In this document: positions 1-6,128 of the stretch, one piece after another | Layout of the letters: each line of letters opens with the position of its first letter | Numbering within the stretch: position 1 is the first letter of the stretch | Source: Bacteroidales bacterium | Lineage (GTDB): Bacteria; Bacteroidota; Bacteroidia; Bacteroidales; NBLH01 | Length of the DNA stretch: 7,199 nucleotides | Assembly: GCA_026988445.1 (NCBI GenBank) | Contig: JALSLF010000419.1 | Location: 1 to 7,199 of the forward strand | Direction: 5' to 3' | Translations under genes and position numbers: made by a program | The notes under the pieces: generated by a model | Told to the model about the DNA's origin: nothing | Databases searched by the model: none | What the model saw: only the letters and a program-made list of their open reading frames with translations

Positions 1-40
1 AAACCTGTCTGGCACGTATAATTAGTAGTCTATAAAGGTT

Positions 41-230
41 GGTATTACTACGAACTTGTGGAAACAATAAAAAATCAATTTTAGTAATGTGTTTTATAGA
101 AATATTTGGGTTGGATGCAAGAAGTCAGATGCAGGAAGTTTGTTTACACCGGACATCCGGCTACTAACATCATGCCTGTTAATCAAACAAAACAATATAG
201 CTCATTATCCTCTAAATTTGCAGTAGTACC
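41..230 (+). mobile_element. Palindromic MITE-like element, copy A
   Basis: Non-coding element of about 190 bp, repeated at 4369-4560 in the same orientation. By hand alignment of 44-230 with 4372-4560 I count about 30 differences in 189 columns (roughly 84% identity). The longest exactly shared blocks are in the centre (gaagtcagatg, gaagtttgtttac, acatccgg) and the right third (cctgttaatcaaacaaaa and taaatttgcagtagtacc). Its ends, 41-61 and 209-230, are inverted repeats of each other but match only about 16 of 22 positions, so this copy is more decayed than copy B. Weaker similarity to the flank of copy B extends left to tataattag at 17-25. There is no ORF inside and no convincing target-site duplication. 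It lies 23 bp beyond the stop codon of the acetyltransferase gene. That it moved by transposition is inference. Confidence 0.7.
213..220 (+). promoter_or_regulatory. TAnnTTTG box in the right end of copy A
   Basis: TAAATTTG is a perfect match to the Bacteroidota -7 consensus TAnnTTTG. It lies inside the right terminal repeat and points outward, towards the 3' end of the acetyltransferase gene on the opposite strand. The identical octamer and its 3' neighbours (cagtagtacc) are kept in copy B. No TTTG -33 box is present about 19 bases upstream, so promoter activity is uncertain. The motif may be conserved simply because it is part of the element's end. Confidence 0.3.
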
Positions 231-253
231 TAAGGGTTTAATAAAGCAATGAA

Positions 254-700
254 TTATTTAAACCACTCAAAGAGTTTATAATGTTCACCGTTCATTCCTA
301 ATTTTGTGTACACTTTTTGGGCTCTTTCGTTAGTTAAATCAACATATAATCTAAGACCAAGGTATTTATCCGATTTAATGACCATTTGTTTAAGATACTC
401 ATACATTTGTTTATAAACACCTTTTTGACGGTATTCAGGCAACACATATACCGATTGAATCCATAGCACACACCCGTTTCGCCAATCGCTCCACTCGTAA
501 GTAGTCATCAATGAGGCAATAACTTTTCCGTCATCTTCGGCAACATAATACGTCCCTTTTGATGCATCTTCAAATACAGCATGTACCCCTTGGGTAATTG
601 TATTATTATCCAGTTTCAAATCTTCAGTTTCTTTTGCCATTTTTTGCTGAAAATCAATAATGATTTCTGCGTCTTTAATATTTCCTTTTCGTATTTGCAT
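254..700 (-). CDS. GNAT family N-acetyltransferase
   Basis: A 148-residue, single-domain protein of normal length for a stand-alone GNAT acyltransferase, which moves an acetyl group from acetyl-CoA to an amine. It is cytoplasmic, with no signal or membrane segment. The acetyl-CoA pyrophosphate-binding motif A is visible as strand V84-V86 followed by R91-Q-K-G-V-Y96 and an amphipathic helix. Motif B follows as N124 with A127 and Y131 (NERAQKVY) and the usual LGM at 134-136. A WSDWRNG stretch (70-76) precedes the central strands. The substrate cannot be read from the sequence. The gene diverges from the TraB-family gene across 63 bp and is followed 23 bp after its stop by repeat copy A. The ATG at 700 is the natural start because the protein opens directly with the first GNAT strand (MQIRKGNIKDAE). 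No Shine-Dalgarno is evident. Confidence 0.9.
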   Translation of the reverse strand: MQIRKGNIKDAEIIIDFQQKMAKETEDLKLDNNTITQGVHAVFEDASKGTYYVAEDDGKVIASLMTTYEWSDWRNGCVLWIQSVYVLPEYRQKGVYKQMYEYLKQMVIKSDKYLGLRLYVDLTNERAQKVYTKLGMNGEHYKLFEWFK

Positions 701-721
701 GATTAAAAATTTATTTGTTGC

Positions 722-741
722 GGTAAATATATATATTTACC
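722..741. promoter_or_regulatory. Perfect 20-bp palindrome between divergent genes
   Basis: The half-site ggtaaatata is followed immediately by its exact reverse complement. It sits 22 bp from each start codon of the divergent acetyltransferase (start 700) and TraB-family (start 764) genes, so it is centred in the shared promoter region. Read on either strand it contains TATATTTA, one base from the Bacteroidota -7 consensus TAnnTTTG. It could therefore be an operator for a dimeric regulator, a pair of overlapping -7 elements, or an AT-rich coincidence. Only the palindrome itself is observed. Confidence 0.4.
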
Positions 742-763
742 AAGAATTCTTAAAATTTAAAAA

Positions 764-1648
764 ATGAAGCAAAAGTTTTTGTTTATTCTGATTTTATTGA
801 ATCCGCTTATTCTTTTTGCCCAAAAAGATAGCGTTGAAAATGCTTTACTGTGGAAAATTACCGGTAAAGATGTCAAAAAAGCCTCTTATATTTTTGGAAC
901 TATTCATGTTGTACCTCAATCTGATTTTTTCTTTAATGAAAAAATGAAAGAAATATTTACATCGACAAAAGAATTGATTATGGAAACAGATATGGATATT
1001 TCGCCGGAAATACAGTTGCAAATGATGCAGAATATGATGCTGCCCGAAGGTAAATCATTATCAAACTATATGGAAAAAAAAGATTATGATAAATACATGA
1101 TTTATTTGAAAGACAGCCTGAAAGTAAGTGCTTTAAATATGTTTTTATTACCAAAAATAAAGCCTCTGTTTTCTTTTTCGTTAATTTTGCAGGAAAAGTT
1201 GGAGCACCCTGTTTCTTACGAAATGTATTTTCAAAAATTGGCAAAGCAAAATAAAATGAATATTTCCGGTTTGGAAAGCTTGCAAGAGCAAATGGATATT
1301 ATTAACAGCATTCCAATCCAAGAGCAGATTAACTTGCTTATCGATAGTTCTAATTATGAAACGGATGTAATGAAAGGATATTACGAAATGCTTGAAATTT
1401 ATAAATCTCAAAAAATAAATAAATTACATGATTTAACGAATGATGAAAAATTAATTCAAAAGTACTCGGCACGTTTAATCAATAATCGAAATAAGTACTG
1501 GCTTTCCTTAATTGAAGAAAAAATAAAACAATACCCTTGTTTTATTGCTGTGGGTGCCGGTCATTTGGCGGGTGATGATGGCTTAATTTTACTATTACGA
1601 AAAATCGGATATCGTGTAGAACCGGTTGATATTACGGATAAAAAGTAA
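764..1648 (+). CDS. Secreted TraB/GumN family protein (TIKI-like)
   Basis: A 294-residue protein with an N-terminal signal peptide: K2 and K4, then a hydrophobic run to about residue 18, with probable signal peptidase I cleavage after LFA19. No lipobox cysteine is seen, so it is predicted to be periplasmic or exported. The hallmarks of the TraB/PrgY/GumN superfamily are present: the first motif GTIH at 45-48 after a hydrophobic strand, an acidic strand end METD at 73-76, GLES at 169-172, an RNxxW motif (R242, N243, W246), and the C-terminal VGAGHLAGDDGL at 263-274. The conserved Gly-His and Glu positions match the proposed metal site of the TIKI branch of this superfamily, where animal members are metalloproteases. 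The activity and substrate of bacterial GumN-type members are mostly unknown. The gene is monocistronic, divergent from the GNAT gene and convergent with AOR, with a hairpin after its stop. The ATG at 764 gives the full signal peptide. Confidence 0.88.
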   Translation: MKQKFLFILILLNPLILFAQKDSVENALLWKITGKDVKKASYIFGTIHVVPQSDFFFNEKMKEIFTSTKELIMETDMDISPEIQLQMMQNMMLPEGKSLSNYMEKKDYDKYMIYLKDSLKVSALNMFLLPKIKPLFSFSLILQEKLEHPVSYEMYFQKLAKQNKMNISGLESLQEQMDIINSIPIQEQINLLIDSSNYETDVMKGYYEMLEIYKSQKINKLHDLTNDEKLIQKYSARLINNRNKYWLSLIEEKIKQYPCFIAVGAGHLAGDDGLILLLRKIGYRVEPVDITDKK

Positions 1649-1655
1649 CAGAAAA

Positions 1656-1678
1656 GGGCTTTATCTTTGATAAAGCCC
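1656..1678. terminator. Bidirectional intrinsic terminator between TraB-family and AOR genes
   Basis: A perfect 10-bp stem (gggctttatc paired with gataaagccc) with a 3-base loop lies in the 37-bp gap between two convergent stop codons (1648 plus, 1686 minus). On the minus strand the stem is followed by ttttctgtt, a usable U-tract, so it is a good terminator for the AOR operon. On the plus strand the following cttatatct is a weaker tract for the TraB-family gene. Confidence 0.85.
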
Positions 1679-1685
1679 CTTATAT

Positions 1686-3494
1686 CTATACTAAAAAGTC
1701 TAAGTTTAGTTTTTTCAAAGTTTCATCTTTAGGTTTCGATGTTTTAATATCCCAGCCGCGTTCTGTATAATAATCCTTCATTTTTTGTTCCCATTCTTTA
1801 CGGTTCAAAACAGCACCTTTTTTTTCACCAACCGTTAAAGGCTCTTTAAAAAAGCGTTCCGGCAAAACATCATCTTTTGCTGTAAAGCCCTCGCGGTAAT
1901 TCAGCATCTTTTCTAAATTAAAAATACGCTCACCGGTTTTAAAAAAATCTTCTTTTGTCCAATTTGAACCGGTAATTGCATTAACAAAATCAACCAATTG
2001 TTGTTCATCGTACCCACCCCAGCCTGTGGCAAAAAAGCAAATAGCAAGGGAGTCTTTTAATGCATTTCCGTTTTGTCCTTCTACATTTTTTCCGTTCAGG
2101 TGGCAAGCGCCTCTATTGGCAGTTGCATAACTAATTCCGGTGCCTGAATTTACGTGTACATTCCAAGCGGCTAACTCATGTCCTTTAACGTGCATGGCAA
2201 ATTCATCCGAGCCTTTTCCGATTTTTTCTGATAATACTTTAACTCCTTTTGATGCAAGTTCTCCAATACCTTCGCGTTTGGCAATTTTTTCTATTAAAGC
2301 TAACACACTATCAATATCGTTCCATTTAAGGTCTATGCCATCTAAAAAATCTTTATCTATCAAATTTTTTTCTTTTGCTTCAATTAAAAAGCCGATGGTA
2401 TTGCCTAAGGAAATTATGTCTAATCCGTAATTATCACCATCATAAATGGCTTTCATTACATCGTTAATATTTGTCAGAAGCAAATTTGCACCAAGCATTG
2501 TTCCTGTTTCATATTCGGGTGAATCATGCACAATGGTGCCTTTAAATCTTCCTTCGCTTACCACACCGCTTTTTTTGCACGACAAATGGCAGGTGTAACA
2601 CGCATAATTACGTTTCCAAATTTTTTGCCTTGCTGTTTCTGCATCGTAATTTACTATATCGGGAAAAGTGCCTTCCCGATAATTTTTAACAGCCATAGAA
2701 CCGGCATCGCTGGATGGTTTGAGTGCACCGGCAGTACCATAATCTCGCCACCATTGTGTTTGTGTGCGGTCTTTGAAAAATATTCGTGCATCATCAATTA
2801 ATTTCATGAATTTTTCAGGGTTTGCCACATTAGGCATTTTAGTTCCGCGCACGGCAATTGCTTTAAGGTTCTTAGAACCCATTACGGCACCTGTTCCGGC
2901 ACGTCCTGCGGTTTTAGATGCTTTGCTGATAATGCATGCATACGAAACTTGATTTTCACCGGCTTTCCCTATATAACAAGTTTGAAACTCATGTTTTAGT
3001 TCTTTGTCAAATTCTTTATCAAATTCATCGGTGGGCATACCCCAAAATTTTCCTGCATCAACAATTTCCACATTGTCATCTTCAATTTTCAGATACACCG
3101 GAAAAGGTGATTTCCCTGTTACCACAATGCCTTCATATCCTGCAAATTTTATCTCAGGACCAATAAATCCACCCATGTTTGAATACGAAACCGTTGATGA
3201 ATGTTCGTATTTTGCTTTTTTAGGCGAAGTGTGTGGTGATTTTGTAACGATGCATGTTCTTGAAGCCGATGGTATGGGTAAACCCGAAAAAGTTCCGGGC
3301 ATAAAAATTAAGGGAGTATCTTCGGCAAAAGGATTTTGTCCGGGTTTTATGCGGTCGTAAAGAATTTTCATTCCTAACCCGCGCCCGCCCATAAAGTTTT
3401 TAATGTCTTCGGGAGCTAATTTTATTTTTTGTATCTTTCTTGTGGTTAGATTTATATCGAGTATTGTTCCAAAATTATTTTCCATTTTTATCAT
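1686..3494 (-). CDS. Aldehyde ferredoxin oxidoreductase family protein (W/Mo-bis-pterin enzyme)
   Basis: A 602-residue protein, full length for the AOR family, whose members oxidise aldehydes to acids with a tungsten (or molybdenum) bis-pyranopterin cofactor and one [4Fe-4S] cluster. The N-terminal AOR domain opens with GTILDINLTT (9-18) and has FMGGRGLG (34-41). Pterin-contact motifs include GRAGTGAVMGSKNLKAI (197-213), EYET (327-330) and RGACHLNG (461-468). Cluster ligands are C299xxC302xxxC306 plus the distant C486. The segment after HVKG (435-438) reads HELAAWNVHVN, whereas typical family members have a Pro-Arg turn of the YDPR type there, so this is a divergent subgroup. Its substrate cannot be inferred; the family also includes dearomatising reductases such as BamB. 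No signal peptide is seen. It is the second gene of an operon, 43 bp after the Fe-S protein. The start could be M1 (3494) or M4 (3485). M4 gives MENNFGTI, closer to the usual N terminus. Confidence 0.93.
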   Translation of the reverse strand: MIKMENNFGTILDINLTTRKIQKIKLAPEDIKNFMGGRGLGMKILYDRIKPGQNPFAEDTPLIFMPGTFSGLPIPSASRTCIVTKSPHTSPKKAKYEHSSTVSYSNMGGFIGPEIKFAGYEGIVVTGKSPFPVYLKIEDDNVEIVDAGKFWGMPTDEFDKEFDKELKHEFQTCYIGKAGENQVSYACIISKASKTAGRAGTGAVMGSKNLKAIAVRGTKMPNVANPEKFMKLIDDARIFFKDRTQTQWWRDYGTAGALKPSSDAGSMAVKNYREGTFPDIVNYDAETARQKIWKRNYACYTCHLSCKKSGVVSEGRFKGTIVHDSPEYETGTMLGANLLLTNINDVMKAIYDGDNYGLDIISLGNTIGFLIEAKEKNLIDKDFLDGIDLKWNDIDSVLALIEKIAKREGIGELASKGVKVLSEKIGKGSDEFAMHVKGHELAAWNVHVNSGTGISYATANRGACHLNGKNVEGQNGNALKDSLAICFFATGWGGYDEQQLVDFVNAITGSNWTKEDFFKTGERIFNLEKMLNYREGFTAKDDVLPERFFKEPLTVGEKKGAVLNRKEWEQKMKDYYTERGWDIKTSKPKDETLKKLNLDFLV

Positions 3495-3537
3495 TTTAAA
3501 ATTTAGTTTTTACAATAGTTTAATGACGTATTCGGAA

Positions 3538-4218
3538 TTAAACCCCATAAAACCTTTCTGTTAATATTTTAGCAATTTCTTCGGGTGATTTTCCAAAAAA
3601 CTCATATTCCGTATCAACCGTTACATAAGATAAAGCACCGTAAGGACAGTTTTTAACACAGGAAGGGTCCCCATCGCAATAAGTACATAAACCTTCGGGT
3701 TTTCCGGTTTCTTTATTTCTTCTTATTACTCCAACTCTTTCGGTTTCACAAGCCTTGGCACATAATCCGCAGCCTATACATTTATCCTCATGTACGGCTA
3801 TTGCCATAGTTCCTTCTTTTACATAGAGTGCTTTTTCTCCGGTTTCTTGGTTAATGGTAATCGGGCAGGCATTTACGCAAGGTGTATCAGGGCATCCTGC
3901 GCAAGTAGCGGGAATGTCCAATGCCGGATTAAATTGGTGCACTTTAATGTTTGTGTGTTTGGGGTTTACCAAACCAAAGGTTTGTTTTCCTGCAAGATTT
4001 TTAAAATTATATGCCGAGCATGAAATTTCACAAGTTTTACAACCGGCGCAGATACTAAAATCACAAATTATTACTTTTTTCTTTAATAATGGATTTTTTT
4101 CATCTGAAATAAAAGTAAAACTTAAATTACCAAGTGCAATGGTTAGTCCGCCGCCAATGGCAACTTGTTTGATAAACTTTCTTCTTGTTTGATCTGTAAT
4201 TTTCTTCGATTTTTCCAT
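3538..4218 (-). CDS. Tat-signal 4x[4Fe-4S] electron-transfer protein, partner of AOR
   Basis: A 226-residue Fe-S protein of the DMSO-reductase beta-subunit/HycB type, expected to carry electrons between a catalytic subunit and a redox partner. Four cysteine groups are visible: C57xxCxxCxxxC67, C106xxCxxxxCxxxC118, C147xxCxxCxxxC157 and C178xxCxxxxxCxxxC191. That is enough for four [4Fe-4S] clusters, with clusters formed by mixed groups as in this family. An extra cysteine, C52, precedes the first group. The N terminus holds a twin-arginine motif, TRRKFIK (11-17), then a moderately hydrophobic glycine-rich segment (18-36). There is no clear AxA cleavage site, so the protein may stay anchored. 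It is the first gene of the operon with AOR. A perfect TATATTTG box lies 73 bp upstream. The odd point is that the catalytic neighbour has no signal. It is not a simple ferredoxin, because it has 17 cysteines and the beta-subunit spacing. Confidence 0.9.
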   Translation of the reverse strand: MEKSKKITDQTRRKFIKQVAIGGGLTIALGNLSFTFISDEKNPLLKKKVIICDFSICAGCKTCEISCSAYNFKNLAGKQTFGLVNPKHTNIKVHQFNPALDIPATCAGCPDTPCVNACPITINQETGEKALYVKEGTMAIAVHEDKCIGCGLCAKACETERVGVIRRNKETGKPEGLCTYCDGDPSCVKNCPYGALSYVTVDTEYEFFGKSPEEIAKILTERFYGV

Positions 4219-4290
4219 AATTATACCGTTTTAGACCGATTAATATATGAAAAAATACAATATGTTGGATATGTTAATTTGTGCATATCG

Positions 4291-4298
4291 CAAATATA
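4291..4298 (-). promoter_or_regulatory. Probable -7 box of the Fe-S protein/AOR operon
   Basis: On the minus strand the octamer reads TATATTTG, a perfect match to the Bacteroidota TAnnTTTG -7 element. It lies 73 bp before the Fe-S protein ATG, giving a predicted leader of roughly 65 nt. No clear TTTG -33 element is seen at the expected spacing (about 19 bp). The rest of the gap between 4219 and 4368 is AT-rich and shows no gene. Confidence 0.5.
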
Positions 4299-4368
4299 CT
4301 GTTAGTTACCAGCGTATTAATCTGTTTTGAAATAAGCAATTTATAATTAGTCTAAACTTATTTTATTT

Positions 4369-4390
4369 GGAATTACTGCGAATTTAGTGG
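4369..4390 (+). repeat. Left terminal inverted repeat of copy B
   Basis: This 22-bp end begins ggaattactgcg and ends tttagtgg. It matches the reverse complement of 4539-4560 at 19 of 22 positions; the mismatches are at the 3rd, 5th and 12th bases. The corresponding end in copy A is 41-61, which has one deleted base. Confidence 0.75.
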
Positions 4391-4538
4391 AAACAGTAAA
4401 AAATGAATTTTAATAATGTGTTTTTATAGTACTATTTGTGTTGGGTGTTTGAAGTCAGATGTCTGAAGTTTGTTTACTTCCAACATCCGGCATCTAACAT
4501 TCAACCTGTTAATCAAACAAAATAATATAGCTCATTAC

Positions 4539-4560
4539 CCACTAAATTTGCAGTAGTACC
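4539..4560 (-). repeat. Right terminal inverted repeat of copy B, with outward TAAATTTG
   Basis: Read on the minus strand it begins ggtactactgc and ends tttagtgg, pairing with 4369-4390. On the plus strand it contains TAAATTTG at 4543-4550, a perfect -7 consensus pointing towards the 3' end of speA. The last 18 bases are identical in copy A, so this is the most conserved end of the element. Confidence 0.7.
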
Positions 4561-4586
4561 GTAAATTTTAAGTTTGTAAACTAGTA

Positions 4587-5981
4587 TTAATATCCTAAAA
4601 TTTTTAAAAAATCACTATGTGATTGCGCTTCTCGAAAGATTTGTGTATGGTGTTTGCCGTTTTTATCTTTATCGATAACAATATGACGTGGTTGCGGTAT
4701 CAGGCAATGCTGTAAGCCTCCGTATCCGCCAATGCTTTCCTGATAAGCACCTGTATTGAAAAATCCGATATACAAAGGCTTATCTTTATCATACTTGGGT
4801 AGATAAACGCCGTCTATATTGCGTTCCATATTGTAATAATCATCGCTGTCGCAGGTAAGTCCGCCTAATAAAACACGTTCATAGGGTTTGTTCCAATGAT
4901 TTACGGGGAGCATAACAAAACGTTTTTTAATTGCCCAAGAATCAGGTAGTGTGGTAATGAATGATGAATTAATCATTAACCATTTTTCACGGTCGTTTTG
5001 TTGCTTTTGATAAAGTACCTCATAAATATTTCCTCCGGCTTCACCTACGGTGAAACTACCAAATTCGGTAAAAATATCAGGATAGGCAACATTTGCCATA
5101 TCGCAAGCTGATTTTATTCTACGAATAATTTCATCAGCTATATATTGATAATCGTAGTTAAAAGCCAAACTGTCTTTTATCGGAAAACCTCCCCCAATAT
5201 TTAAACTATCAAGCTCTGCACATTGTTTTTTTAATTCAACATAGATATTCAAACATTTATCCAACTCATTCCAATAATGAATACTGTCTTTTATTCCGCT
5301 ATCTATAAAAAAATGCAGCATTTTTAAGTGCACTTGCTTGTTGTTTTTTACTTTATTCAGGTAAAAAGGTATTATATCGCGGTAGCCTATTCCCAGCCTG
5401 CTGGTATAAAACTCAAAATTAGGTTCTTCCTCGCCTGCAATACGAATACCTATATTAAAATCGGGCTTTATGCCGGATTGTAAAAGTTGTAATTCTTTAA
5501 AATTATCAATAACAGGAATACAGTTTTTATGTCCTGAGTTTATAAATTCTTGAATGTTAAGGATGTATTGATTACGTTTAAATCCGTTGCAGATAATAAA
5601 GGTATCTTCATTAATTTTTCCTTCTTTTTTTAAGTTTTGTATGATGTTTATATCAAAAGCCGAAGAGCTTTCTATATGTGTGTCGTGTTTTAATACTTCA
5701 TGTAAAATATGTTTAAAATGAGCACTTTTAGTACAATAAGCATAATGATAGTTTGCTTGATAATTATGTTTTAGCATGGCATTTTTAAACCATTGCTTTG
5801 CGCGATGAATATTTTGTGCAATAGCAGGCAAATAGGTAAAACGCAAAGGAGTGCCGTATTCTTTTATTAATTGCATTAAATCAATATCATGAAAAAGGAG
5901 TGTGTTTTGCGCATTTAAACGAAACTCTTTTTGAGGGAAATCATAGTTTTTTTGAATAAAATCAAGGTATTTTGTATTCAT
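4587..5981 (-). CDS. speA: Biosynthetic arginine decarboxylase, short Bacteroidota form
   Basis: A 464-residue PLP enzyme of the alanine-racemase-fold (type III) decarboxylases. It is predicted to convert arginine to agmatine, the first step of the ADC route to putrescine and spermidine, in the cytoplasm. The N-terminal barrel carries the Schiff-base lysine in YCTKSAH (K85), HFFIDSG at 223-229 where most relatives have HFHLGS, the glycine-rich phosphate loop NIGGGFP (261-267), and EFGSFTVGEAG (306-316) in the place of the usual EPGR segment. The C-terminal domain has the catalytic-cysteine motif TCDSDD (C377, D378) and GAYQE (411-415). It is shorter than enterobacterial SpeA, lacking the inserted helical bundle, but it ends naturally and looks intact. 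The overall sequence resembles proteins annotated as arginine decarboxylase in flavobacteria; specificity is inferred from this resemblance. No agmatinase gene is adjacent. The gene lies 138 bp after the pseudouridine synthase gene and may be partly read through from it. I find no TAnnTTTG box in that gap. Confidence 0.87.
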   Translation of the reverse strand: MNTKYLDFIQKNYDFPQKEFRLNAQNTLLFHDIDLMQLIKEYGTPLRFTYLPAIAQNIHRAKQWFKNAMLKHNYQANYHYAYCTKSAHFKHILHEVLKHDTHIESSSAFDINIIQNLKKEGKINEDTFIICNGFKRNQYILNIQEFINSGHKNCIPVIDNFKELQLLQSGIKPDFNIGIRIAGEEEPNFEFYTSRLGIGYRDIIPFYLNKVKNNKQVHLKMLHFFIDSGIKDSIHYWNELDKCLNIYVELKKQCAELDSLNIGGGFPIKDSLAFNYDYQYIADEIIRRIKSACDMANVAYPDIFTEFGSFTVGEAGGNIYEVLYQKQQNDREKWLMINSSFITTLPDSWAIKKRFVMLPVNHWNKPYERVLLGGLTCDSDDYYNMERNIDGVYLPKYDKDKPLYIGFFNTGAYQESIGGYGGLQHCLIPQPRHIVIDKDKNGKHHTQIFREAQSHSDFLKILGY

Positions 5982-6064
5982 TACAAAAATTGTTTGCCGG
6001 TATAAAAAAGATGATTTTATATTGTTGCACTCTTAAAACTTGTACGACCTTTTTCGGATTGTTT

Positions 6065-6128
6065 CATTCACTCATTCTTTCATTCTTTCATTCTTTCATT
6101 CTTTCATTCACACATTCACTCATTCATA
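6065..6128. repeat. Octamer tandem repeat, eight units, overlapping the end of the pseudouridine synthase gene
   Basis: Eight consecutive 8-bp units of the form cattcNNN: one cattcact, four identical cattcttt (6073-6104), then cattcaca, cattcact and cattcata. On the minus strand the units read NNNgaatg. The unit nearest the gene supplies the last Tyr and Glu codons and, with the next base, the TGA stop (6120-6122). Changes in copy number beyond that unit would leave the protein unaltered but would change the spacer to speA. Confidence 0.9.

Larger units (their letters stand above)
4369..4560 (+). mobile_element. Palindromic MITE-like element, copy B (better preserved)
   Basis: A 192-bp non-coding element with 22-bp terminal inverted repeats at 4369-4390 and 4539-4560 that match at 19 of 22 positions; both contain gaatttagtgg or aaatttagtgg when read inward. 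The interior is also largely self-complementary. At the centre, gaagt (4465-4469) pairs with acttc (4476-4480) around a 6-base loop, then gatgt (4458-4462) pairs with acatc (4483-4487). Alternatively cagatg (4456-4461) pairs with catcta (4491-4496). The whole unit could form one long hairpin in DNA or RNA. It lies 26 bp past the speA stop, matching the placement of copy A behind the GNAT gene. No transposase or ORF is inside, and no target-site duplication is clear. A short extra match (tataattag, 4342-4350) lies left of the terminal repeat. Confidence 0.75.

Noticed and set aside
17..40. Extension of the repeat element leftward to tataattag (17-25, 4342-4350)
   Set aside because: The match is short and gapped, and the DNA is AT-rich. 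I kept the element boundary at the inverted ends, though the extension could be real.
978..1411. Minus-strand open frames at 978-1244 and 1181-1411
   Set aside because: They are antisense to the TraB-family gene, which has its signal peptide and all family motifs. The translations look like random composition.
2140..3360. Several plus-strand open frames (2140-2430, 2526-2801, 2764-2952, 2936-3166, 3004-3360)
   Set aside because: They lie opposite the AOR gene, whose cofactor and cysteine motifs are unmistakable. Their translations show no domain and overlap one another.
3790..4192. Plus-strand open frames over the Fe-S protein gene
   Set aside because: They mirror the cysteine-rich coding sequence on the minus strand and have no start context or family features.
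4268..4289. Inverted repeat gatatg-N10-catatc upstream of the Fe-S protein gene, considered as an operator
   Set aside because: There are only 6-bp arms in AT-rich DNA and no match to a regulator consensus I know, so chance is likely.
4571..4582. agttt-gt-aaact as a speA terminator stem
   Set aside because: The loop would be two bases and the stem is all A/T bar one pair, so it would not be stable. The adjacent element hairpin is a better candidate.
6065..6128. Tandem repeat considered as a CRISPR array
   Set aside because: The units are 8 bp and directly adjacent, with no unique spacers.
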